Translations under genes and position numbers: made by a program
Source of the DNA: Marinobacter antarcticus
Lineage (GTDB): Bacteria; Pseudomonadota; Gammaproteobacteria; Pseudomonadales; Oleiphilaceae
Reading direction: 5' to 3'
Assembly: GCF_011049865.1 (NCBI RefSeq)
Contig: NZ_DRGY01000049.1
Span: forward strand, 19,684-83,683
DNA length: 64,000 nucleotides
Part shown: in pieces, positions 9,359-17,968 of the stretch
Layout: every line of letters begins with the position of its first letter
Position numbering within the stretch: the first letter of the stretch is position 1
Notes under the pieces: generated by a model
Seen by the model: only the letters and a program-made list of their open reading frames with translations
What the model was told of the DNA's origin: nothing
Databases searched by the model: none

Positions 9359-9742
9359 TCAGGAGTGGTGTTCTGGAGGGGGCGTAGTAGAGGCCAGGAA
9401 CGGATCCTGATAAAGGGCCGCTCGGGCGGTCAATACCGGCTGGGAGCCGGTATCGGTTAAGCCTATGGATTTCTCAGGTAAGAGAGCGAAGCTGACGTTG
9501 ACGCCACATTTGCTCAGCCCGCTGACGCTCGGACAGACCATATCCGGGACTGAGGCACAACTATCTTCAGTGTCTGATGAGGAGTTGGCGTTTTCAACCT
9601 GGGCTATCATCATGGAACCACAATCTGTCCTCTCAGCACTCACTTGGCTGTCCGCTATGTTGGCCATAGCTAACGCCGGCCCGCTTATCACCATAAGCAG
9701 TGATAGCAGCGCAGAAATGAATTGGCGGGTCGTTGCGGTCAT
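9359..9742 (-). CDS. small secreted Cys-containing hypothetical protein
   Basis: Signal peptide MTATTRQFISALLSLLMVISGPALAMA, clustered Cys, tail STTPPPEHHS. Confidence 0.5.
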   Translation of the reverse strand: MTATTRQFISALLSLLMVISGPALAMANIADSQVSAERTDCGSMMIAQVENANSSSDTEDSCASVPDMVCPSVSGLSKCGVNVSFALLPEKSIGLTDTGSQPVLTARAALYQDPFLASTTPPPEHHS

Positions 9743-9919
9743 CCTGATCTCAAGCACCAAGCAGTGAAGGTTCGAGGCTGTGACACACAGCTCGTCTTTG
9801 AGTTCACCAAATCCTAGCAGTTTTTTATTTCAATGACACGACTACTTCGGTGTCTGAATTAGTGAGGCAAATTCATTCTGGCGTTTATGATTTTTCAATT
9901 ACGAGTCGTTCAAAAGCTA

Positions 9920-9950
9920 TTGACCTTAAAGTTAACTTTAAGGTTATGGT
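9920..9950 (+). promoter_or_regulatory. MerR-type promoter/operator (TTGACC-19 bp-TATGGT) with 22-bp perfect palindrome
   Basis: TTGACCTTAAAGTTAACTTTAAGGTTATGGT. The palindrome ACCTTAAAGTTAACTTTAAGGT (9923-9944) overlaps the elongated 19-bp spacer upstream of merR. Confidence 0.85.
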
Positions 9951-9987
9951 TACGGCAGTGATTGATGACTCAGCTTAAGGTGAATGA

Positions 9988-10389
9988 ATGAAAACGTTCA
10001 ATATCGGCGAACTCTCTGCCCAAAGTGGCGTGGCCAGTCATGCGATTCGCTTCTACGAGCGGGAAAATCTCATGCCCGATCCTGCGCGAACCCAATCCAA
10101 TTATCGCCGTTACCCCGAGGATGCGATCGCCAGGCTGCAGTTCATCATCCATGCCAAGCAATGGGGTTTCACTCTTGAGGAGATTCGTGAACTCCTGATG
10201 CTCCAGGATGCCAATGGTGACCGTGCAGAGGCCAAGCGCATTGCGAGCGAGCAACTGGAAAAGATCCGGCACCAGATCCAGAGTCTCTCCCGTATCGAGG
10301 CGGTTCTGTCGAAAACGCTGGAGGAATGTTCAGGGGAGGGTCCTATGGACGGTTGCCCGATCGTCGAGGCCATTGCCCAGGAAAGGTAG
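9988..10389 (+). CDS. MerR-family heavy-metal-responsive transcriptional regulator
   Basis: MKTFNIGELSAQSGVASHAIRFYERENLMPDPARTQSNYRRYPEDAIARLQFI..., and C-terminal CSGEGPMDGCPI (C-X8-C metal-loop pattern). Confidence 0.92.
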   Translation: MKTFNIGELSAQSGVASHAIRFYERENLMPDPARTQSNYRRYPEDAIARLQFIIHAKQWGFTLEEIRELLMLQDANGDRAEAKRIASEQLEKIRHQIQSLSRIEAVLSKTLEECSGEGPMDGCPIVEAIAQER

Positions 10390-10461
10390 TGCGCCCGTTT
10401 ATCGTTGGGATGAACTGATCCACGAGATGCTGGATTGGTTGCGCGGAGGAGCAAGGTCAGG

Positions 10462-10578
10462 ATGCAAAAAATAGAGATTGGTATTGAAGGAATGTCCTGC
10501 GCGTCGTGCGTAAGTCGCATTGAGCGGGCTCTCACGACTCAGCTCGGTGTCTCGGCAGCACAAGCCAACGTTTCATGA
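10462..10578 (+). pseudogene. truncated HMA domain remnant (N-terminus of a CopA-like P1B-ATPase or CopZ-like chaperone), 38 aa
   Basis: ATG at 10462 encodes MQKIEIGIEGMSCASCVSRIERALTTQLGVSAAQANVS*, with the GMSCASC motif, but is too short for a complete HMA fold. Not in the supplied ORF list. Confidence 0.75.
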
Positions 10579-10609
10579 CAGACCTGGCACACAGCACCAG
10601 GAGATTAAC

Positions 10610-10795
10610 ATGATGACAAGTGATGCATGCGTGTTTGGAATGGCGGGAATGGGATTGATATCCCTTTTGCTCATCGTCGCCCTTGTGCTTGGCGTTGCTG
10701 CCCTCGTCAAGTACCTGTTCTTCAGTAAGAAAAATTATTCTGGAAGTGCGAGGAAGAACGCCAGAGGGGATCATGAACACCACTCTGAAACGTAA
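10610..10795 (+). CDS. small single-TM hypothetical protein
   Basis: RBS-like CAGGAG before ATG at 10610. MMTSDACVFGMAGMGLISLLLIVALVLGVAALVKYLFF... ending DHEHHSET. Confidence 0.6.
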   Translation: MMTSDACVFGMAGMGLISLLLIVALVLGVAALVKYLFFSKKNYSGSARKNARGDHEHHSET

Positions 10796-11522
10796 CAGCC
10801 ATTGGGAACCACCGGCAAATGAGGGAATCAGGTTGAGCGTAAAAACAAAGGTGGCCGGGGTCCTGCTCCTGCTGATCGTCTTTGCAGCGATCTACTGGAT
10901 ACTGCTGGAGACGGGAGCGCTTGCCACAGTGACCAACAAAGTTGCGTTGCGGGAATGGATCGATCAACTCGGCTATTGGGGGCCGGTGGGCATCATCGGC
11001 CTGATGATCATGGCCATCGTCCTGAGCCCGATTCCCAGCGCCCCGGTCGCCATGGTCGCCGGGGCGGTTTATGGTTCCTTCTGGGGGACGGTGTTCGTGG
11101 TTGTCGGGGCTGAGGCCGGTGCGCTGATAGCTTTCGCCATTGCCCGATCCCTGGGTTACGACGTTATACATCGCTGGAGTCGGGTGCGCCCGGTGTTGAA
11201 CTGGCTAGGCAAGGACCGCTCTCAGGGTACTTTGATGCTAATTATTTTTGCATCAAGGCTGGTGCCCTTTATCTCCTTCGATGCGGTTAGCTATGCAGCG
11301 GGCCTGACACCGCTCGCTTTCTGGCGCTTCGTAGTCGCAACGCTGGCCGGTGTTATTCCGGCGGCCTATTTGATTACAGCATTTGGCGGATTGCTCATGG
11401 CGTCCGAGTCAGGGCTGGTGACGATAGTGCTGATTCTCGTCAGCGGCATTACCCTGTTGCCGGTTGTTGCGAAGCTGTTTTTTTCTCGACGCATAGGGCG
11501 TAAGAGCGTGCTCGAACAATAA
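10773..11522 (+). CDS. TVP38/TMEM64 (SNARE-associated/DedA-like) family membrane protein
   Basis: LSPIPSAPVAMVAGAVYGSFWGTVFVVVGAEAGALIAFAIARSLGYD and ASRLVPFISFDAVSYAAGLTPLAFWRF motifs. Confidence 0.88.
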   Translation: MNTTLKRNSHWEPPANEGIRLSVKTKVAGVLLLLIVFAAIYWILLETGALATVTNKVALREWIDQLGYWGPVGIIGLMIMAIVLSPIPSAPVAMVAGAVYGSFWGTVFVVVGAEAGALIAFAIARSLGYDVIHRWSRVRPVLNWLGKDRSQGTLMLIIFASRLVPFISFDAVSYAAGLTPLAFWRFVVATLAGVIPAAYLITAFGGLLMASESGLVTIVLILVSGITLLPVVAKLFFSRRIGRKSVLEQ

Positions 11523-11705
11523 AGTTTTGAGGAACTTATGCGCGCATGTCCAGTCTCAATTGACCGACGGGCCAGAGTGGAAAGACGAGGACGAGTCGTT
11601 TCTGTCTGCTTGGCGATGCCCACTGATTTGGGTTAGGGTGCTACGTGTTTCTCTACATGTGAAAGACACTTCATTCAGTTGTTCTGAAATCGGGATATTG
11701 ACACG

Positions 11706-12035
11706 ATGAAGAAGCGGTTTTTGGGATTAGCAGCAATGCTGCTCGTAGCTTCTTTCCTTTTTTCACAGGGAACTGCTGCGACCTCTTTTGAGGTGGAGCC
11801 CATGGCTGAGACTTGTGTTCTTTTGCTAGATGGCCCGGCGATGTCTGACTGCGCCATGCTGCAGGTTCAGGGTAGCTGTAGCGGCACGTGCCTTTCTTCC
11901 TATGTCACCAGATCTGTAATTCCGGATTTGCCACTATTATCGCTCTCTCCATACCCCAAGGCCTATTCTTCTCATTCCGGCCGTGTACTTTCAGGGCCAG
12001 ACCCCTTTCCTCCGAAGTATTCATCAACCTTTTGA
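11706..12035 (+). CDS. small secreted Cys-containing hypothetical protein
   Basis: Signal peptide MKKRFLGLAAMLLVASFLFSQGTAA and clustered Cys (ETCVLLL..SDCAMLQVQGSCSGTC). Confidence 0.45.
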   Translation: MKKRFLGLAAMLLVASFLFSQGTAATSFEVEPMAETCVLLLDGPAMSDCAMLQVQGSCSGTCLSSYVTRSVIPDLPLLSLSPYPKAYSSHSGRVLSGPDPFPPKYSSTF

Positions 12036-12162
12036 ACCGTTGATCGCCTGGGGTTCCCGCGTCGAGCGACTGTCGTTCGACCTTGAGCGGTATACCGCCA
12101 CGTAGTCAGTCACCCCTGACGGTTTTATTGCCTGATGAATACCTAAAAATGGGAACCTACTT

Positions 12163-12984
12163 GTGATGTCATTCTATTTGGAACACCCCGCGCAGCGCAT
12201 TGCCATGCTTTGCCGTAGGCTTTCGATGACACTATTTTTGAGTTTGATTGCGACCTTGGTAACTGCGGCACCAACGATGGATCCGGGAATCAGCGCTCTC
12301 CAGGAAAAAGTCGGTTTTACGGTGATCGAACGCTTCTCCACGCCAGCGGACGGCGTAACCGGGTATGTTGTAAAGGGTCGGGATGGAAAAGCCGGAATAG
12401 TCTATGGCCTCGGTGACTACATTCTGTCCGGCGCGCTTTTGGAGAGTAACGGCAACGATCTGACCCGCCAATATGCCGCACGCTATATTCCGAAGCCGGC
12501 GTATGCCTCGGTTGCAGAGCAGCTTTCGCGGGATACCCACTTGGTGAGCGAGGGCGGGAAGGGTGCCCCCGAGGTATACGTATTCGCGGATCCCAATTGC
12601 ATTTTCTGTCACAAGTTCTGGCAGCAGACCCGGAACTGGGTATCGGAGGGGAAAGTCAGGTTGCACTGGGTCATGGTTGGTTTTCTCAAGCCCTCCAGCC
12701 AGGGCCTGTCTGCGGCAATCATGAGCGCAGAGGACCGAGCCGGCGCGCTGCAGGCGTTTGAAGAGAATTTCGGCAAGAGCGGTAACGGCAGCGGAGTTTC
12801 TGAACTCACCCCCATCCCGGCTGACCTCCAGGAGGCGCTCGGACAACACAGCCAGTGGATGGTCGAATTGGGTTTCAATGGAACACCAGGGCTACTGTTC
12901 AAGAACACGAGCGGCCAATGGCGAGGCCAGACAGGTGTGCCCAAGCAGGAAGCGCTGGGCAGGATGCTGGGAATCACTGAGTAA
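12163..12984 (+). CDS. dsbG: thiol:disulfide interchange protein, DsbG/DsbC-like
   Basis: VYVFADPNCIFCHKFWQQTRNWVSEGKVRLHWVMVGFLKPSS, ELGFNGTPGLLFKN. CxxC and cis-Pro typical of DsbG. Confidence 0.85.
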   Translation: MMSFYLEHPAQRIAMLCRRLSMTLFLSLIATLVTAAPTMDPGISALQEKVGFTVIERFSTPADGVTGYVVKGRDGKAGIVYGLGDYILSGALLESNGNDLTRQYAARYIPKPAYASVAEQLSRDTHLVSEGGKGAPEVYVFADPNCIFCHKFWQQTRNWVSEGKVRLHWVMVGFLKPSSQGLSAAIMSAEDRAGALQAFEENFGKSGNGSGVSELTPIPADLQEALGQHSQWMVELGFNGTPGLLFKNTSGQWRGQTGVPKQEALGRMLGITE

Positions 12985-14174
12985 TGGATCAGCTTCCCTT
13001 TTTGCTCATCGCCGGCCAGATCCTTATGGCGATTGTGGCAGGTTTGCTGCTGAACTTGACGCCCTGCGTTCTGCCCGCGATTCCCATCAAGATCCGGACC
13101 ATTCTGCGGGAGGCTGGCAGTCAGCGGTCACACCGTATACTGGCTGCACTGGCATTCACAGCCGGAACACTGACCTTTTTCCTGACGCTGGGCGGCCTGA
13201 CCGCACTGCTGCAGTGGAATTGGGGTACCTTGTTCCAGTCGACGGTCTTCGTCGCCATCCTGGTTGCGCTGCTGGTCGGGTTTGCGATGGTCACCTGGCT
13301 GGACCTGCCGATTCCGATTCCCACGTTTGCCGCTACGATGCACGGCAGGCGTTACTTTGAAGCTTTCGTGTCGGGTCTGTTGAGTGCCATTCTGGCTGCA
13401 CCTTGCGCCGGGCCTTTCCTGGGTGGCGTTCTGGCCTTTGCCGTTACACAACCGGCACCAGTGATCATGGGAATATTTGTCAGTATCGGGCTGGGACTGT
13501 CTCTACCCTACGCCGTGCTGATGCTCAAACCCGAGTGGCTGAGTCGAATACCCAGGACCGGTCCCTGGACTCTGGCTATTCGTGAATCGCTTGCGCTGGT
13601 TTTGCTGGCTGCTGCCGTCTTTTTCAGCGCGAGCCTCGTCCCCAAGGCGGTTTACCCATGGCTATGGTCAGCCTGGCTGGCTTTTGTCCTCATCTGGGGT
13701 ATCCGCCGCTTCATCCAGGGTAGCGGAGCCGTGCGTGTGATCGCCGCGACGGCATCAGGCCTCGCGCTTACGACAGTGGTGGTTTTCGCAGGGCCTGCAG
13801 ATAATGATGAGGGCGGGCTGGCCTGGCAACCCTACTCAGCGCAACTCCTGAAAGAAACACAAGCCCGGGGCGATCCCCACTTGCTGGAGTTCACCGCGGA
13901 CTGGTGCATTAACTGCAAAGTACTGGAACGCACGGTGTATCAGGAGCCCGCTGTAGCCGAAGCCGTGCGGCGCGCCAACATGGTGCCCATACAGGTCGAT
14001 GTGACAGCGAGTGATTCTGAAAAGGACGCATTGTTGACTGCGATGTCGGGGCAGGCTTTGCCTTTCGCAGCGGTCATCGACGGTGATGGCGTCGTTATCG
14101 CGCGTTTCACGGGTCTCTTTGACACCGACAGCCTGGTCGCAGCCATCAAACGCACCGAAAAATCACAACGTTAG
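12984..14174 (+). CDS. DsbD-type membrane thiol reductase (beta + gamma domains only)
   Basis: NLTPCVLPAIPIKI, LAAPCAGPFLGGVLAF, and C-terminal thioredoxin-like LLEFTADWCINCKVLE. No N-terminal alpha domain. Confidence 0.88.
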   Translation: MDQLPFLLIAGQILMAIVAGLLLNLTPCVLPAIPIKIRTILREAGSQRSHRILAALAFTAGTLTFFLTLGGLTALLQWNWGTLFQSTVFVAILVALLVGFAMVTWLDLPIPIPTFAATMHGRRYFEAFVSGLLSAILAAPCAGPFLGGVLAFAVTQPAPVIMGIFVSIGLGLSLPYAVLMLKPEWLSRIPRTGPWTLAIRESLALVLLAAAVFFSASLVPKAVYPWLWSAWLAFVLIWGIRRFIQGSGAVRVIAATASGLALTTVVVFAGPADNDEGGLAWQPYSAQLLKETQARGDPHLLEFTADWCINCKVLERTVYQEPAVAEAVRRANMVPIQVDVTASDSEKDALLTAMSGQALPFAAVIDGDGVVIARFTGLFDTDSLVAAIKRTEKSQR

Positions 14175-14190
14175 ACACTGGAGATGAATC

Positions 14191-14784
14191 ATGGTGACCC
14201 GACCCAAAGCATTGCTAGCCAGCGTAGCGGTTCTACTGATCGCAACCGGGGCCGCATTCATGTTGATCGATACCAATCCTGGAAGTGCCACCAGCACTAT
14301 CCAGACTGCACCGGGCAGTTCTTCAGTCCCGGTTCCGGCTGCCCGTACGGGGCTGGCGAGTTCTTCCGATAAGGTGCGCCTGAAAGTTGTTGAAGGGAAT
14401 AAAGCATTGGCTGATGATACCGGGGAAATTCTTCTGACACTGGACATTCAGCCGGGTTGGCATGTGAACGCCAATCCGGCGTCCATGGAATTCCTGATTC
14501 CCACCGTCGCCAGCTCTTCAGTCAACGGCGAGTTGCTTGAGATTCAGACCCGGTATCCACGCGGTCGGGTCAGCGACATTACGCTTGGTGACATTGCTCT
14601 CGAAGTATACGACGACGACGCGAACATTCGGCTGTTGCCCGACGAAAAACAGACAGCCATGTTGAAAGAAGCAGGTAAGCTCGACATGACGGTACGAGTA
14701 CAGGCCTGCAGTGACGAGGGCGTGTGCCTGGCACCGGCTGACCTGCCTCTTACCCTGAATCTGAACGATACCAACACACAATGA
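14191..14784 (+). CDS. stand-alone membrane-anchored DsbD alpha-like domain protein
   Basis: LTLDIQPGWHVNANPASMEFLIPT... and VRVQACSDEGVCLAPADLPLTL. The C-X5-C matches the DsbD-alpha catalytic pair. Confidence 0.78.
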   Translation: MVTRPKALLASVAVLLIATGAAFMLIDTNPGSATSTIQTAPGSSSVPVPAARTGLASSSDKVRLKVVEGNKALADDTGEILLTLDIQPGWHVNANPASMEFLIPTVASSSVNGELLEIQTRYPRGRVSDITLGDIALEVYDDDANIRLLPDEKQTAMLKEAGKLDMTVRVQACSDEGVCLAPADLPLTLNLNDTNTQ

Positions 14785-14827
14785 CCCCAGGGTTTTCTTC
14801 CAAAATGGAATCAAACGGAGAACAACT

Positions 14828-15532
14828 GTGAATAACATAATAAGAGTATTCCTGATTTCCGTGGTTGCCTTGGGGAGCCTCAAGGCTTATGCCCACTCCA
14901 TGGAGGATGTTGAAGCGGCGCTAAATGAAAAAGAACGGTATGCTCAGTTTGTCGATCAACCAGCCCCTCCGTTTAAGCTGACCGAAAGCGACGGAAAAGC
15001 CCTCTCCCTGGCGGATTTAAAAGGCAAAACCGTTGTGCTCAATTTTCTCTACACGCGCTGTACGGAGGCCTGCCCTTTGCACATGAACCTGATCCGGCAG
15101 TTGCAGACCGGGGTAGAAGACGAGGGGCTGATCAAAGAGGTGGTCTTCATCACCATCGCCACGGATCGCGAGGACGTCGCCGGGACCCGGGATAACATGC
15201 GCGCTTATGGCAAAAATTTCGGCCTCAACCCCGGCAACTGGCACTTTCTCTACCGGGCCAGCGACGAACCGCCCGGGTTGACGTCGGAGCTTGCCCAAGC
15301 TTACGGCGTTCGATTCACGGACACGGGAGACGGAGTCCAGGTACATGGTGTAGTCACTCACGTGATCGATCCAGAAGGACGGATGCGTGCCCGTTTTCAC
15401 GGTTTAAAATTCCAGCCTGAACATCTGATGGCCTATCTCAAGGCCATCGCCATAGGCCCCAATGCTGCAACTGATGAGGGGTTCTGGAGCCGACTGCACA
15501 CGCGTATTGAAGGCCTGATGCAGAGCAAGTAG
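14828..15532 (+). CDS. SCO1/SenC family copper-chaperone/redoxin
   Basis: FKLTESDGKALSLADLKGKTVVLNFLYTRCTEACPLHMNLIRQLQ has the CxxxC SCO motif, plus conserved HGVVTHVIDPEGRMRARFHG. Confidence 0.92.
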   Translation: MNNIIRVFLISVVALGSLKAYAHSMEDVEAALNEKERYAQFVDQPAPPFKLTESDGKALSLADLKGKTVVLNFLYTRCTEACPLHMNLIRQLQTGVEDEGLIKEVVFITIATDREDVAGTRDNMRAYGKNFGLNPGNWHFLYRASDEPPGLTSELAQAYGVRFTDTGDGVQVHGVVTHVIDPEGRMRARFHGLKFQPEHLMAYLKAIAIGPNAATDEGFWSRLHTRIEGLMQSK

Positions 15533-15586
15533 TCCCTGTGGGCAGCAACGAAGCAGGAGACCAACAACCGTTAACGGGAGCAACCT

Positions 15587-16162
15587 TTGATGTGGCAGCA
15601 ACCTACACCTGTAGCCTGGGTACTGGCGGCAATGCTCGCTTTTGCTATTTCATTAACCCCCTCCGTTTCGACTGCGGGGAAAGTTCCAGGTTCGGTCGGT
15701 CCTCAGGGTTTTCTGATCTGGGAAACACCCCGAAATCTGCCCGAGCTCGCATTTGAAGATAAAAAAGGCAAGCCTTTAACGCTGGCAGATTTGCACGGCA
15801 AAGTGGTGTTGCTCAATATTTGGGCGACCTGGTGTGCGCCCTGTCGTGAAGAAATGCCGACGCTGGATTCACTTCAGGCTCAGTTGGGGGGCGAGCAATT
15901 CGAAGTGGTCGCTCTGTCGATTGACCATGCGGGGCGCGGTGCTGTTGAGAAATTCTATCGGGAAACCAGTATCAAGCATCTTCGCATGTATATCGATCCG
16001 TCTACACTGGCTGCTTCAACTCTTGGTATAGAGGGCGTTCCAACGACGTTGCTCCTTGATCGCGAAGGCCGTGAGATCGGCCGCCTGGTTGGAGCTACGG
16101 AATGGGACCGCCCGGCCATGGTTGATTTTATCACTCGTACCATCGTCGAGGTTTCACATTGA
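15587..16162 (+). CDS. TlpA/ResA-type thioredoxin-fold protein
   Basis: LADLHGKVVLLNIWATWCAPCREEMPTLDSLQ, GVPTTLLLDREGREIGRLVGATEWD. Confidence 0.92.
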   Translation: MMWQQPTPVAWVLAAMLAFAISLTPSVSTAGKVPGSVGPQGFLIWETPRNLPELAFEDKKGKPLTLADLHGKVVLLNIWATWCAPCREEMPTLDSLQAQLGGEQFEVVALSIDHAGRGAVEKFYRETSIKHLRMYIDPSTLAASTLGIEGVPTTLLLDREGREIGRLVGATEWDRPAMVDFITRTIVEVSH

Positions 16163-16200
16163 ACGTAACCCAAACTTAATGAAAGTCCTCAATAAAAGCC

Positions 16201-16231
16201 TTGACCTTAAAGTTGACTTTAAAGATACCGT
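16201..16231 (+). promoter_or_regulatory. second MerR-type promoter/operator upstream of peroxiredoxin
   Basis: TTGACCTTAAAGTTGACTTTAAAGATACCGT: same -35, same 19-bp spacer and same dyad core as the 9920-9950 site. Confidence 0.82.
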
Positions 16232-16277
16232 CTGTGCTGAACCTTGAACAACAGCGAAAGCAAAGGAGAATGAACTG

Positions 16278-16916
16278 ATGACATTGCAACTTGGAGAAAC
16301 CGCTCCCGATTTCACCGTGGAATCCACCGAAGGAAACATTAAGTTTCATGAATGGCTTGGCGACAGTTGGGCCGTCTTATTTTCACATCCCGCCGACTAC
16401 ACACCGGTCTGTACTACTGAGCTGGGTGCCTTTGCCAAGCGCAAGGACGAATTCGCCAAGCGCGGCGTCAAGCTGATCGGCGTATCCGTCGACCCACTCG
16501 ATTCCCATAACGACTGGGCAAAAGACATCGAGAGTACTCAGGGTACAGGGCTTAACTACCCCCTCCTTGCAGACAAGGATCGGGTGGTCGCGAATCTTTA
16601 TGGAATGATCCATCCAAAAGCCGACCCCAAGCTAACCGTTCGTACGGTTTTCATTATCGACGCCGCCAAGAAAATACGTCTGACGCTGACATATCCACCC
16701 AGCACAGGGCGCAACGTTGACGAGATCATGCGAGTTATTGACTCACTTCAACTGACTGACAACCACAAAGTTGCCACGCCGGTTGACTGGAAAAACGGAG
16801 ATGATGTGATCATCGTTCCGTCGCTTTCCAATGAAGAAGCCAAGGAGCGGTTTCCTGATGGGTGGGATGAGCAGACGCCGTATCTGCGCGTTACGCGTCA
16901 ACCCGGTCGGAAATAA
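16278..16916 (+). CDS. peroxiredoxin (1-Cys Prx6-type)
   Basis: MTLQLGETAPDFTVESTEG...SHPADYTPVCTTELGAFAK...LTYPPSTGRNVDEIMRVIDSLQ. Confidence 0.95.
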   Translation: MTLQLGETAPDFTVESTEGNIKFHEWLGDSWAVLFSHPADYTPVCTTELGAFAKRKDEFAKRGVKLIGVSVDPLDSHNDWAKDIESTQGTGLNYPLLADKDRVVANLYGMIHPKADPKLTVRTVFIIDAAKKIRLTLTYPPSTGRNVDEIMRVIDSLQLTDNHKVATPVDWKNGDDVIIVPSLSNEEAKERFPDGWDEQTPYLRVTRQPGRK

Positions 16917-17099
16917 TACAGAATCTGCCAACTGAGCCTCGCGTGCTGCTGATTAAAACCCGGGCGCACGCCTAGCGGAAGCGCTGAAGTCAGTGCTTCT
17001 GTGTCCTCAAATCGATTCCGCAGCCGCCCTAACAAGCACGGTACAGATCCATAGGGTTTGCCTGGGGGCAGCGGAGAACAGCTTCATTGGAGAGAGGTA

Positions 17100-17834
17100 A
17101 TGACGACGGCTTTTTCGAGAATATCCCGGGAATATGATGATCTTTGGCTCTTGACCGAAGGTTACCGAGACTGGATGCTGAAAAAGATTCTTGAGCATTT
17201 GAAAATTCACACAGACAGTAAGTTCGCAGACCTGGGAGGTGGATCCGGTTTATTCACGCACCTTCTAAAGGAGGGTGTACCGCTTGAATCTGACGCTATA
17301 TGCGTGGATCCCTCCGAAGCCATGCTCTTGAACGCCGGACAATACAGAGGCCTCCAGACATATTGTGAGTCTGCTGAAGTGTTCGCCCAAAGGCAGATGC
17401 CGCTGAACCGGATCCTTATCAAGGAATCGATCCATCACATCCGGAATCGTCAGGGTTTCTGGAAAGAAATAAGCTCCGGTTTAACGCCCAATGGCCGTAT
17501 CTTGGTGGTGACTCGGCCAAGCCTACCCGGATTTCCTCTTTTCAAGCGGGCGATGACTGCTTTTTCAGAGAGTCAGCCGGAACTTGAAGTTCTTCTCGAC
17601 GAAATATCTACCTCTGGCCTGAGCGCTGTCACGAACACGGAGGAGTACCACGTCGAAATCCCGAAGGAGCGCTGGTATACAATGCTTCGGGCCCGGTTTA
17701 TGTCAAGCCTGACAAGCTTTACTCCCGATGAAATTGAGCAGGGCATTCTGGAAGTCGATGGCCAGCTTGATGGAGACCAAATTCGTTTTACTGATCGTGT
17801 GTTCTTTGTGGTGATTCAGCACAAGACAAAATGA
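17100..17834 (+). CDS. class I SAM-dependent methyltransferase
   Basis: FADLGGGSGLFTHLLKEGVPLESDAICVDPSEAMLLNA (motif I/II). Confidence 0.8.
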   Translation: MTTAFSRISREYDDLWLLTEGYRDWMLKKILEHLKIHTDSKFADLGGGSGLFTHLLKEGVPLESDAICVDPSEAMLLNAGQYRGLQTYCESAEVFAQRQMPLNRILIKESIHHIRNRQGFWKEISSGLTPNGRILVVTRPSLPGFPLFKRAMTAFSESQPELEVLLDEISTSGLSAVTNTEEYHVEIPKERWYTMLRARFMSSLTSFTPDEIEQGILEVDGQLDGDQIRFTDRVFFVVIQHKTK

Positions 17835-17968
17835 TTATGGTGAAGCGTGTGTATCCAGTAAAAAGTGAGAAACTCGCCGACCGGATATTACATGACGAGG
17901 TGCTTGCGCAAGTCGACCGAATATTCGGCAAAGATCCATTTTTATGAAGAGGAATCTGAGAACCAACG

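Noticed and set aside
17831-17947. Short ORF MIMVKRVYPVKSEKLADRILHDEVLAQVDRIFGKDPFL between the methyltransferase and lgt pseudogene
   Set aside because: Only 38 aa with no recognisable motif. May be another gene relic, but cannot be supported.
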